Made by a program: the position numbers and the translations under genes. From NCBI GenBank assembly GCA_903824575.1, contig CAIJXJ010000146.1:1-64000 (forward strand): a stretch of DNA of 64,000 nucleotides, given 5' to 3'. This DNA is from an uncultured Methylobacillus sp. GTDB lineage: Bacteria > Pseudomonadota > Gammaproteobacteria > Burkholderiales > Methylophilaceae. Shown piece after piece: positions 37,296-47,075 of the stretch. Each line of letters begins with the position of its first letter. The first letter of the stretch is position 1. Under the pieces are notes generated by a model. It saw nothing but the letters and a program-made list of their open reading frames with translations, was not told the origin of the DNA and did no database searches.

Positions 37296-39398
37296 TCAAT
37301 CTCTTACAAGCGGCTCGTTTAGCAGTCCGCTCATGCGCAGTACGCGTCTAGCGATGGCTTGCTTCAGGACGTGCATGCCACCTGCATGTGCCAGAGTAAA
37401 CCAGCATTTTGCGCGGGTAATACCAGTATAGATCAGTTCGCGAGTGAGGATTGGGCTCATGGCCTCGGGCAGCACCAGAGCAACATGGGCAAATTCGGAG
37501 CCCTGTGATTTGTGTACCGTGAGCGCATAGACCGTTTCTACCGCCTGCAAGCGACTTGGCAATATCCATTTAATGCCCTGGCTGCCGTCACCGGCAGGGA
37601 AGGCCACGCGAAGACTGGTCTGGTCGTCGCTTGATCCTGGCATATCAAGTGTGATGCCGATGTCGCCGTTCATCAGGCCCAGTCCATAGTCGTTGCGCGT
37701 GACCAGAACAGGGCGGCCAGGATACCAGCCACTGCTCGCCGGGATAAGACCTTGCATCTGCAGCTGCTGCGCGATGCGCAAATTGAGGTCATTCACCCCC
37801 CACCGACCTTGCCGTAGCGCGCACAGGACCTGAAACTGTCCATGCGCCTCCAGTACCGAACGGGCCCAGATGTCCAGCATGGTCTGGCTTGCGCCTGGTT
37901 CAGGTTTTCCGTCGCGCAGAACCTTCAGGTAATGCCCATAACCCAGACGGCCAATGTACTGGTTTGGTTTGCCGGTTTGTGCGGGGGGGTGACCATCGAC
38001 GATCAGTGCATTGAATGGGCCTGCATCACGGGCGTTCAGGGGGAGGCTGCAGAGGTCACCATAACCCTTGTTCCAGATCGCATCGACCATGACGTGGTCA
38101 CCTGCGTTGACGGCCGCTGCCAATTGTCCGATGCCGCTGTTGGCAGCGAATCGATGGCTGTGGCGCAGCATCACGATGGCCTGATCGAGCGCACTGCCAT
38201 GACTGTCGATCAGTCGCGGCGTGATGAGCTCATCACAGGCAGCCTGTACCCAATGACAGGTATTTTGCGTGTAATGTCCCTCCTGTGCTCTTTGACAAAG
38301 CTCACCCAGCACGGCACCGGCCTCCACCGAAGCCAGCTGATCCTTGTCACCCAGCAGGACAAGTCGCGCCGATGGTGGTAGGGCTGCAAGAACTGCCGTC
38401 ATCATCTCCAGATCCACCATGGAAGCTTCATCGATGACCAGGATGTCAAGGGATAGGGGATTGCCCCGATGGTGCTTGAAGTGTCGGCTATCAGGGCGAC
38501 TTCCAAGCAGCCGGTGCAGCGTGCTCACTTTGAGCGGAATGGCAGCCCGAATTTCGGCTTCCAACGCGAGCCCGGTCAGGGGCAAGTTTGCAACTGCACC
38601 GGATATCGATGCGTTGAGGCGGGCCGCCGCCTTGCCGGTAGGGGCCGCCAGGCGGATGCGTAATGGTCGTTGCTGAGGCTTGGCAAGCTCCAGGGCTTGC
38701 AGCAGGGCCAGTAAGCGCACTACCGTTGTCGTCTTGCCAGTGCCTGGGCCGCCCGTGATGATGCCGAATGCATTGCCGGCGGCGATCGTACAGGCGATCC
38801 TTTGCCAGTCGTTTGTCTGTTCGTGGACTTTCGGAAACAGCACGGCCAGGGTCTGATGCATTTCCTTGATCGGCAGACCGGCCTGTAATGAAGCCGACCG
38901 TGTCAGGCGCCGGTCGATGGCAGCACGCAAATCCTGCTCGTATTGCCAATAACGGCGCAGATAGAGGCGTGAGCCGGCTAGCACCAACGGGGTGTTGCCG
39001 GCGCCAGAGCCGACCAGCGTGGGGTGCGCGAGCGCCTTCTGCCATTGCTTCAAGTTCACGCACCCCAGCACTTCGGCTGGTAAATCTGCGGGCTTCCCCA
39101 TGCCTCCGGCTGCAACCCCATCTGGCGGCAAGGACAGCGCATACTCCGGATCGGATAAGGTAGCACACAGGTCGAGTGAGACATGTCCTCGGCCGAGTTG
39201 GTGGCTGGTCAGTGCCGCTGCCAGAATCAGCAAGGCATGGGCGTCCGGTTCTTCGCGCCACAGGAAATCGGCAAACGTGGCGTCAAGCTGACGCAGCCAG
39301 TCACGTGCTACCCATTCTGCCAGCAACCGGCGAAGAGAGTTGCGGCCATAGGAGAAATCGGACCGGGTGGAATCATCAAACAATTGAGTGTAGCTCAT
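37296..39398 (-). CDS. recD: Exodeoxyribonuclease V alpha subunit
   Basis: Fast 5'-3' helicase of the RecBCD complex, 700 residues. Walker A GGPGTGKTTT near residue 218, Walker B VIDEASMVD, LGDKDQL (motif III), and the C-terminal VHKSQGSEF (motif V) and YTGITRAK (motif VI) are all intact. It is the last gene of the recC-recB-recD operon and overlaps recB by 4 bp. Confidence 0.95.
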   Translation of the reverse strand: MSYTQLFDDSTRSDFSYGRNSLRRLLAEWVARDWLRQLDATFADFLWREEPDAHALLILAAALTSHQLGRGHVSLDLCATLSDPEYALSLPPDGVAAGGMGKPADLPAEVLGCVNLKQWQKALAHPTLVGSGAGNTPLVLAGSRLYLRRYWQYEQDLRAAIDRRLTRSASLQAGLPIKEMHQTLAVLFPKVHEQTNDWQRIACTIAAGNAFGIITGGPGTGKTTTVVRLLALLQALELAKPQQRPLRIRLAAPTGKAAARLNASISGAVANLPLTGLALEAEIRAAIPLKVSTLHRLLGSRPDSRHFKHHRGNPLSLDILVIDEASMVDLEMMTAVLAALPPSARLVLLGDKDQLASVEAGAVLGELCQRAQEGHYTQNTCHWVQAACDELITPRLIDSHGSALDQAIVMLRHSHRFAANSGIGQLAAAVNAGDHVMVDAIWNKGYGDLCSLPLNARDAGPFNALIVDGHPPAQTGKPNQYIGRLGYGHYLKVLRDGKPEPGASQTMLDIWARSVLEAHGQFQVLCALRQGRWGVNDLNLRIAQQLQMQGLIPASSGWYPGRPVLVTRNDYGLGLMNGDIGITLDMPGSSDDQTSLRVAFPAGDGSQGIKWILPSRLQAVETVYALTVHKSQGSEFAHVALVLPEAMSPILTRELIYTGITRAKCWFTLAHAGGMHVLKQAIARRVLRMSGLLNEPLVRD

Positions 39399-42300
39399 GC
39401 GTTTTCCATGCCATGGTTAGCGCTGAAGAGTTCATCGAGTGACTCCATCAAAGCACGTGGAGGTCGCTCGACGTGCAGGCCTTGTGCCGGTGCCTGTAGC
39501 CCCCGCAGGAACACATAGACAGCAGCGCCAACATGCAGGTCATAGTCGTAGTCTGGCAACCGTGCTTTGAGCAGGCGGTGCAAGGCAAACAGGTAGAGCA
39601 CGTATTGCAGCTCATAGCGGGACTGCAAAATTTCGGCACGCATGGTTTCAGGCGTATAGGCAGCGTTGTTCGGACCCAGACAGTTCGACTTGTAATCGAG
39701 TATGTAGTAACGGCCCTCGTGCTCAAACACCAGATCGATGAAGCCCTTGAGCATGCCGTTAAGCTGTCCGGCCAGGAGCGCCGGTCGGGGCTCGCCATTG
39801 AGGGTGTTAGCGCAAATAAGCCGATCCAGTTGCGAAATGGCGACCGAGTCCGCCGCCAGCCAGAATTCCATTTCTGCCACCGGCGAGACCAAACCGGCCA
39901 GCGTGAATCGGGTCGCTGCACGGCCGCACAACGCCGGGATTTGCAAGGGGGTGGAAATGAAGCGCTCCATCCAGACAAACAAAGGCTCGACCCATGATTC
40001 CCAGCCACGCAAAGCGCAGCGTTGCTCTATCAAATCGTGAAGGATCCGTGGATTGGTACTGGCTCGGGCGAACCCGAGCCTTGCCACCGATTCTAGCAAA
40101 TCATGCAGGAAGCTGCCGGTTTCTGCGCCGCGCGGCAGAGAGTGAAGTGATCCGATGCCGGTGGAATTTTCAACAGGCTCAGACGGTGCAACGAAGACGA
40201 GCGGCTGTGCTTCAAGAAATATGTCTTCGGTCGGCGTCTCTGCTGCATGGTGGCTTCCAGCTGCCAGCATGTTGAGAGCGGAATAGCTGGCGACCCACCA
40301 ATGTTCGTGTACGGCGCGGGTCGGGATGCGCGCCGACCCAACGACGGCAGTCAATTGCGTTGCCAGGATTCGATCGGGGCTGGCATCCGGAGCAGGGACC
40401 ACTGCGATGTCTTGACAGGCCTCACGCAAGTCCTGCAGTTTTGGCTCCAGACCATCCGGCAGCAGCACCTGGCCGCCACTCAGCAGATAACCAAAGGCGC
40501 TCCGTTCCAGATCTTCCAGGGGCGCCAATCCCACCCAAGTAGCATAGCGAGCACGGGTCAGGGCGACATAGAGCTTGCGCAAGTCTTCACCGAGGCGCTC
40601 CCGATCGGCCTGTTCAAGTGCCACACCTGCATCCGACAGCGCCAGTTGAAGTTGGCCCTGTGCATCATGATATTTTAGCGGCAGATCATCGGCTTTCGTC
40701 GCACGAAAATTGCTGGCGTAAGGCAGGAATACCAGAGGATATTCGAGCCCCTTGGATTTATGTATGGTAACGATCTTTACCAGGTCGGCGTCGCTCTCCA
40801 GGCGTATTTGTCGTGCATCAGCTACGGCGCCCTTTCTTGCCTCCTGTCGTTGCTCGGCCAGATAACGGATCAACGCGTGTTCGCCGTCTTGCTGGATGCT
40901 AGCCTGTTGCAATAATTCTGCCAGATGCAGGATGTTGGTGAGGGTTCGTTCGCCCTCTGACGATCCGTTCGTGCCGAGCGCTAGCAGTCTTGTTGGTACG
41001 CTGAAGTCATTGAGCAGGCGACGCAGCATTGGCAATACACCTTGCCGCTTCCAGCATTCACGGTACTCGCGAAACTGCAGCAGGCGGGCATCCCAGGCCT
41101 GTTCATTGTGGTTTAGCGCATCGAGTTCGGTCCAGTCGAGGCCCAGTGTCGATGTAGCCAGTGCAGCACGCAGCACGTTGCCATCATCGGGTTCGGCACA
41201 GGCAGCAAGCCAGTGCTGCAACTGTTCAGCCTGCCTGCTCTGAAATACCGATTCGTTGTCGGACAGATAGACACTGCGCACTCCGCGCAGGGAGAGTGCT
41301 GCTTTCATGGCTTGCGCTTCAGTTCGATTATTCACCAGCACCGCCATGTCAGCCGGACACAACGCGGTAAATTTGGTGAGGGTGACCAGACCAGCCATTC
41401 CACTTTGTCCCAGCCTGAGCAGGCGAACCATTTCGCTGGCGCAAGCTGCCGCCATCTGTTCCTGATAGTCCTGCCGCCCGATAGGCTTGCCGTTCTCGGT
41501 GCATGGCAGCCACCAGGCGGTGAGCGCTGCCTGGTCCATCCCGTTTACTTGCAGACAATCGTCGCGCCCCTTGGCCTCGGCCGCGATAAAGGGGACGGGA
41601 TTGCCTTGCAGGGAGCGAAACAGAAAAGCGCCCCCGCCGGTGGCGGCAGCTTCTGCCAGCTCAAAACAGGCATTGGTCGCATTGACCATGGCACGAGTGG
41701 AACGGTAGTTTTTTTTCAGGGTATAGAGGCGACCACGGCAGGCCAGCCTTGCGGCAAGATAAGTATAAATGTCTGCACCGCGAAATGCGTAGATTGCCTG
41801 TTTCGGGTCTCCGATCAATACCAGTGCGGTGTCTCGATTATTATCCGCGACACCATAGATTGCATCGAAGATGCGGTACTGCAATGGATCAGTATCCTGA
41901 AATTCGTCGATCAACGCTACCGGGAACTGCCGCTGGATAATGTTGGCCAAACGGAGTCGGTTGGGACCCTGCAACGCGTCATCGAGGCGGCTCAGGAGGT
42001 CATTGAAGCCCATCAGCGCACGGCTGGACAGTTCGGTGGCGAAGCGTTCAGCGACCCAGTGCGCGGCGTGGCGCAGCAAGTCGGCACGAGCGTTCGGAAG
42101 ATTGTTTAATGCGTGCTGCAGACTTGCTATGGCGGAAAATGCAGGATGGTTTGGCGGCTCGCCTGTAATCCATGCCTCAGCCATGCCGTCAGGCGTCAGG
42201 CGCGACCAGCCGCTGTTAAGTTCAAGTGTCATTTGTTGTGGATCAGCCGCCCAGGTACGCAACGCGCTCAGCCAGGGCAGGAAATATCGCGCCTGAAGTT

Positions 42301-43117
42301 TTCGGCCATTGATTTTCTTGTCGGCCACAGCCTGAACCAGCAGCGCTTCCAACTCATCCACCCAGTGCTGCCATGGCGACTTGAGACTGGCCAGGATTTG
42401 CATTCTGCTATCAAACGCGGATTGCAGGGCAGCGGCTGGTTCAAGCGTTGGCTCAAGAAGTTGCGCGTGATCCATCAGATTGCGCAATTTTTTTTGCAAA
42501 TCTTCAGGACTCGTCCACCATGGCAGTATCTCTGACGCTGCCTCCAGCGTGAGTGGCGCCATGAAGCTGCGCCAGTAATCACGCACGACCTCAGCCAGAA
42601 TTTCGCTCTGGTCTGGTTCCAGCGTTTGCGTAAACAGGCTGTCACTATCAAATGCGTGTTCTCGTAGCATGCGGTTGCACCAGCCGTGGATGGTAGAGAC
42701 CGCCGCCTCGTCCATCCATTCGGCCGCCAGTTGCAGTTTGCGCGCACACGCCGGCCATTGTTCGATTGCATATTCACTGCGCAAATCTTGTAGCAGTTGA
42801 TCCGCAACAGGATGGCCAGGATCATCGTAAAAGCAGCTTGCGGACTCGCTCAGACGATTACGGATGCGCATCCGCAGTTCCTTGGTGGCGGCATCGGTGA
42901 AGGTTACGACCAGAATCTCGGGTGGGGTGAGTGCGCGGGCATAGGCCGTGTCCCCGCCATGCCCGAGTATCAGACGCACGTAGAGCGCCGCAATCGTATA
43001 AGTTTTACCGGTGCCGGCGCTGGCTTCGATCAGGCTGCTGCCATGTAACGGAAACAGCAGAGGGTCCAGCGTCTGGGGCAGGTCATCAGAGTTGGCCGCG
43101 CGTGCAGGTAAATTCAT
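39395..43117 (-). CDS. recB: Exodeoxyribonuclease V beta subunit
   Basis: Helicase-nuclease subunit, 1240 residues. N-terminal SF1 helicase motifs: Walker A ASAGTGKTYTIAAL, LIDEFQDTDPLQYRIF (motif II), IGDPKQAIYAFRGADI (motif III), VTIHKSKGLEYPLVF (motif V) and ALTRARYA (motif VI). The C-terminal nuclease domain keeps the catalytic ILDYKSN near residue 1139. It overlaps recC and recD by 4 bp each, so the three subunits are coupled. Confidence 0.96.
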   Translation of the reverse strand: MNLPARAANSDDLPQTLDPLLFPLHGSSLIEASAGTGKTYTIAALYVRLILGHGGDTAYARALTPPEILVVTFTDAATKELRMRIRNRLSESASCFYDDPGHPVADQLLQDLRSEYAIEQWPACARKLQLAAEWMDEAAVSTIHGWCNRMLREHAFDSDSLFTQTLEPDQSEILAEVVRDYWRSFMAPLTLEAASEILPWWTSPEDLQKKLRNLMDHAQLLEPTLEPAAALQSAFDSRMQILASLKSPWQHWVDELEALLVQAVADKKINGRKLQARYFLPWLSALRTWAADPQQMTLELNSGWSRLTPDGMAEAWITGEPPNHPAFSAIASLQHALNNLPNARADLLRHAAHWVAERFATELSSRALMGFNDLLSRLDDALQGPNRLRLANIIQRQFPVALIDEFQDTDPLQYRIFDAIYGVADNNRDTALVLIGDPKQAIYAFRGADIYTYLAARLACRGRLYTLKKNYRSTRAMVNATNACFELAEAAATGGGAFLFRSLQGNPVPFIAAEAKGRDDCLQVNGMDQAALTAWWLPCTENGKPIGRQDYQEQMAAACASEMVRLLRLGQSGMAGLVTLTKFTALCPADMAVLVNNRTEAQAMKAALSLRGVRSVYLSDNESVFQSRQAEQLQHWLAACAEPDDGNVLRAALATSTLGLDWTELDALNHNEQAWDARLLQFREYRECWKRQGVLPMLRRLLNDFSVPTRLLALGTNGSSEGERTLTNILHLAELLQQASIQQDGEHALIRYLAEQRQEARKGAVADARQIRLESDADLVKIVTIHKSKGLEYPLVFLPYASNFRATKADDLPLKYHDAQGQLQLALSDAGVALEQADRERLGEDLRKLYVALTRARYATWVGLAPLEDLERSAFGYLLSGGQVLLPDGLEPKLQDLREACQDIAVVPAPDASPDRILATQLTAVVGSARIPTRAVHEHWWVASYSALNMLAAGSHHAAETPTEDIFLEAQPLVFVAPSEPVENSTGIGSLHSLPRGAETGSFLHDLLESVARLGFARASTNPRILHDLIEQRCALRGWESWVEPLFVWMERFISTPLQIPALCGRAATRFTLAGLVSPVAEMEFWLAADSVAISQLDRLICANTLNGEPRPALLAGQLNGMLKGFIDLVFEHEGRYYILDYKSNCLGPNNAAYTPETMRAEILQSRYELQYVLYLFALHRLLKARLPDYDYDLHVGAAVYVFLRGLQAPAQGLHVERPPRALMESLDELFSANHGMENA

Positions 43118-46100
43118 GCTGCGGCTCCGCTGGTTGCTGGTTCGGCGCTTTTATGGCCATCCACCGGCATCGCACGCAGCAGCGGGTGTAGCAGTAATTC
43201 GGCCAGTTTGGTGAACTCTCCGCTCGCAACCAGTGCATCAAAGTCAGGGAAAGCACGTTGAAAATAGACACTGTTGTCGACTTCGCCAGTTTGTTGGTAG
43301 CCCCCCTCGTAAACCTTTCGTGCTGCATTCATGGCTTTGTCCGGCAGCGCTCGATGAGCTGCATCAAGCCCATCATCATTGGTTTGGCCAAGGTCTGGCT
43401 CAGCGTAGGGGCTCTGTTTGGCTGCCGTCTTCAGCCAGGCAAATGCGGTTTTTGGCGGCAGCGGCAGGGGGCGTCTCATGCCGTGTTGCCAGGCAGACAA
43501 TAACTGCGTCAGCCAGGCTTGGGCCTCATCGAGAGCAACGGGTTTGAGTTCAATAGTGCCGACCTTGCCCACCACGACCGTCGTCAACGGCACCCCGGCT
43601 AGGTGCAGGGCCAGATGCGTGATCCAGTGGCCAATCATTTTTTCGCCTCTGTAGTGCTTGTCCTTGACCAGATCACTGGTTTCGAGCACCACCCGACCGC
43701 GCCGGCCTTCGTCATCGAAACGGATGCCGCCGATCCAGTCGGCGAGTTGCAGCCATTGACCCTCGATTTCAGCCTCGAAGCGAATTTCTTCCTCAGCTTC
43801 CTGCTGCAGGCTCCAGCGTTGCAGCGCCGTTTCATGACGCAGGAACAACTCATCCATCGGAGCCGTCAGCCGGTTTGCCATAACTTCCCCAAATCCGCCG
43901 GCAGCGAGTTCTCCCCGGCCCTGGATACGAGCCAAACTGGCACTGCATGCCACAGCCATGTCCTCGCCCTGCGTTAGCGCGTCAAGCTGTGCCTGGATGA
44001 GTTCATTTTGCAATTTCCAGTGACCCAGGCCATCGAGCCCGAACGGTTCCTGATCTTCACTTGCCGGATCGTCGCGCTGAAAATATACATTCAAGCGCTG
44101 CTGAAAAAAGACCTTGACCGGATCCTTCAGGAAGCTGGCCAAATCTTGCAGTGACAGCGGATCTTCGGGCACAATCGGCAGCAATAATGGGTGCAAGCCC
44201 GGGTCGTTTAAGCTCCCTGCATTGGCACGCCATTCGCTGGCATAGGTAAACAGGGGGTCCGCAGGGGTCGAGAAATATTCGGGATTGAAAGGCTGCAGGC
44301 GGTGTTCCACGGTCAGTGCAGCGAGCAGGTCCATGACCCCTGCATTCTCAATCGATTTCCATCCGGCAGCCAGATGGTCGCGCAACTGGCATACGAGAAC
44401 TGATGGCGGCCTCGGCGTGTTGTCGTTGATGCTGCGACCGACCCAGGAGATATGCAGGCAATCGCGCGCAGACAACAAGGCCTCAAGAAACAGATAGCGA
44501 TCATCTTCGCGTCGTGAACGGTCGCCCGGTCGGTAATCCCGGCCCATCAAATCGAAATCCATGGGCACACGCGTACGCGGGTATTCACCGTCACTCATGC
44601 CGAGCAGGCAGACATGGCGAAAAGGGATGGCACGCATCGGCATGAGTGTGGCAAAGGTGACGGCGCCGGCGAAAAAATGCTGTGTCAGGCCGCCGGCATC
44701 GAGTTGTGACATCCAGTATTCAGCCACTACCGACAATGGCAATTCCTCCTTGAGCCCGGCATCAATGCAGGCTTGTTGCCAGCGTTGCAGGGCGGCATCA
44801 AGTTGCAGCATGGTATAGGCGTCGTCCTTGTCCTCGGGCGCAAAAAAATCAGACAGCAGGGCGCGCAGTCGCACACACCAGTTGGTAACCGTTGCGGGTT
44901 CGCGCAAGGCTCTCCATGTCGCCTCCAGGCGATCAAACAGTTGCACCAGAGGTCCGAGCAGGGCGGCATCCAGTCCACCGATCTCGTCATAGGGTTCAAT
45001 TTCCCGCCAGTTGTTGCCGGAATTTGAGCCGACTGCATAACCCAGCAGCATGCGGCGCAGGCCGAATAGCCAGGAATTTGGCGCGGCCTGATCGCCTGCA
45101 TCCGGCAGGCCCAGGGATGCGCGCTGCTCGGCATGCAAGCCCCAACGGATGTTGGCGCCACGTATCCAGCGATGCAGCAAAGGCAGGTCGCTATCGGCGA
45201 TGCCAAAACGCAAGCGCAAGGCTGGAACCTCGAGCAGATCGAGCAGATCGCTGGTAGCAATGCGGGAATGGGGCAGGCTCAGCAATTTTTCCAGCGCCTG
45301 AATCAGTGGATCGATATGGCGCCGACCCTGATCTGCCAGACTGAAATGAATGTAACGCAAGTCCTGCCGGTCGATCAGCCCGAATACCGCATGGATATGC
45401 GGGGCATAGGTATCAATGTCAGGCACCATGACGATAATGTCGCGCGGACTTAAGCTGGCGTCGGCATTCAATACGGCGAGCAAGGTGTCGTGCAGGATTT
45501 CCACCTCGCGCTGGGGACTATGCGCGATATGGAAACGGATAGAGCGGTCTTGTCTGGGGTCCAGCGCCGGCCATAGTGCCTGGGTTTCATGCAGAGGGCG
45601 CAGTGTCCTGATATCGTCCTGTAATTGTTGCAGTATGGTCGTGCCGGCGTTGCCGGAAAAAAGATCGATGCGCTGGCCGATGGCGTTGAATAAGGGCAGA
45701 TAATCGGCACGCACTGTGTCGTTATCATGCTCATTGAGTAGTCCGATAAAGTCCCGTCCCTGTTTTCCCCATGCAGCGAGCAAAGGATGCGCATGGAGAT
45801 GCAGATCATGCTCTGACAGCGTCAGTGGTGAGCCGTTGCGGCGTGACTGACGCGCTTGCATGGCCTTAAGCAGGTCGCGATCGGCTACGATGTCTGCCCA
45901 ATAGTATTCGCATGGATTGTGCACGCATACCAGCACTTGCGTCCAACGTGCCACAGTCGCTAGAACTTCCAGAAACTGTCGTGGCAATGCCGAGATGCCG
46001 AATACCATTATCCGGCGCGGCAATCCCTCGGGACGCGTATCGTCCGGCCAACAAGAGGCCGCCTTAATGAAGTTTGCATGGACTGCCGCACGGCCGAAGT

Positions 46101-46806
46101 TTGATGACTGTTCGTGATTTTTCAGGACGTCACCATCCGCGCGCAAGTCCGTGAGCAATGCCCGCCACAACGCCGCCTGCCAGCGATGTTCGTCAGGCAA
46201 GTCCACGCGAACAGCACGCGCATCAATCATTACATCTTCACCTGCAGCCCAAGCCGCCAGCCAATCTGCACGATAGACTTGATACTGGTCGAACAGGTCA
46301 GCCAGGCGCTCGGCGAGTTGAAAACGCTTACGCCGATCAGTGTCGTTAAGCAGAAAACGCTGTAGCGGTACATATACGGGCTGGGCGATGACTTCCGGCA
46401 ACAGACGCATCAAGCGCCACAGCAGGAGAAATTTGTCGAGCGGGGAAGTTTCGGCTACCGCTTCATTTCCCAACAGCATACGATAGACCTGCCAGAGAAA
46501 GCTCGATGGTAGCGAAACATTCAGTGCAGCTGCGATGCCGCAGCCCCCGGCATCCGCATCGGCGGCGAGTGCAAGCTTAAGCCATTGTGCTATGCCATTG
46601 CTCTGAACCAGGATGATCTCGTTTTCAAGCGGGGCGAGCGGATAGCGTTTCATCCATGACAACAACAGATCACGCAACGCCTCCGGGTGGTTGCCGTGAA
46701 TGACGATAAGCCCAGGCATCATGGTGGACGCCCCACTCGATCCATTGTTTCCCTGCTGATCAGCCATGACGGTTTCCAGATTTTTCCTTTGACTTAAATC
46801 TGCCAT
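43114..46806 (-). CDS. recC: Exodeoxyribonuclease V gamma subunit
   Basis: Chi-recognition subunit of RecBCD, up to 1230 residues. RecC is a degenerate helicase/nuclease; conserved stretches include VQSNGIAQWLKL, LADLFDQYQVYRADW, FSLADQG, LLGMSDGEYPR and DRSRREDDRYLFLEAL. The start is uncertain: ATG 46806 gives a 29-residue leader absent from most relatives, whereas ATG 46719 starts at MPGLIVIHGNHPEAL, the family norm. First gene of the operon; the 269-bp gap upstream (46807-47075) has no clear feature. Confidence 0.93.
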   Translation of the reverse strand: MADLSQRKNLETVMADQQGNNGSSGASTMMPGLIVIHGNHPEALRDLLLSWMKRYPLAPLENEIILVQSNGIAQWLKLALAADADAGGCGIAAALNVSLPSSFLWQVYRMLLGNEAVAETSPLDKFLLLWRLMRLLPEVIAQPVYVPLQRFLLNDTDRRKRFQLAERLADLFDQYQVYRADWLAAWAAGEDVMIDARAVRVDLPDEHRWQAALWRALLTDLRADGDVLKNHEQSSNFGRAAVHANFIKAASCWPDDTRPEGLPRRIMVFGISALPRQFLEVLATVARWTQVLVCVHNPCEYYWADIVADRDLLKAMQARQSRRNGSPLTLSEHDLHLHAHPLLAAWGKQGRDFIGLLNEHDNDTVRADYLPLFNAIGQRIDLFSGNAGTTILQQLQDDIRTLRPLHETQALWPALDPRQDRSIRFHIAHSPQREVEILHDTLLAVLNADASLSPRDIIVMVPDIDTYAPHIHAVFGLIDRQDLRYIHFSLADQGRRHIDPLIQALEKLLSLPHSRIATSDLLDLLEVPALRLRFGIADSDLPLLHRWIRGANIRWGLHAEQRASLGLPDAGDQAAPNSWLFGLRRMLLGYAVGSNSGNNWREIEPYDEIGGLDAALLGPLVQLFDRLEATWRALREPATVTNWCVRLRALLSDFFAPEDKDDAYTMLQLDAALQRWQQACIDAGLKEELPLSVVAEYWMSQLDAGGLTQHFFAGAVTFATLMPMRAIPFRHVCLLGMSDGEYPRTRVPMDFDLMGRDYRPGDRSRREDDRYLFLEALLSARDCLHISWVGRSINDNTPRPPSVLVCQLRDHLAAGWKSIENAGVMDLLAALTVEHRLQPFNPEYFSTPADPLFTYASEWRANAGSLNDPGLHPLLLPIVPEDPLSLQDLASFLKDPVKVFFQQRLNVYFQRDDPASEDQEPFGLDGLGHWKLQNELIQAQLDALTQGEDMAVACSASLARIQGRGELAAGGFGEVMANRLTAPMDELFLRHETALQRWSLQQEAEEEIRFEAEIEGQWLQLADWIGGIRFDDEGRRGRVVLETSDLVKDKHYRGEKMIGHWITHLALHLAGVPLTTVVVGKVGTIELKPVALDEAQAWLTQLLSAWQHGMRRPLPLPPKTAFAWLKTAAKQSPYAEPDLGQTNDDGLDAAHRALPDKAMNAARKVYEGGYQQTGEVDNSVYFQRAFPDFDALVASGEFTKLAELLLHPLLRAMPVDGHKSAEPATSGAAA

Positions 46807-47075
46807 AAGCTATTTGGCAGAATGAAAATAAGCTGACAGGGAGTATACCTTGCACTAGAGTGGTGAAGCGGGTGATACCAAAATCTGCTCTGCTTTGTGG
46901 TGGATTTCTGAAAGCCTTTAGCCGTAGATTTTGAAAGTGAAATCCGGATACCTATAAAGCTAGAAGCGCACGCATTTCTATGATCAAATGGCATCAAAAT
47001 AAAAAATTTGGCTACAGGGTCGCTTCACTGAAGCATTTTGTCATCATATTCATCTAAATAGTTTCTTAAAATCCT

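Noticed and set aside
41213-42109. 298-residue plus-strand ORF opposite recB
   Set aside because: It is the antisense shadow of a clear recB frame with all helicase motifs; it shows no ribosome site or recognisable protein features.
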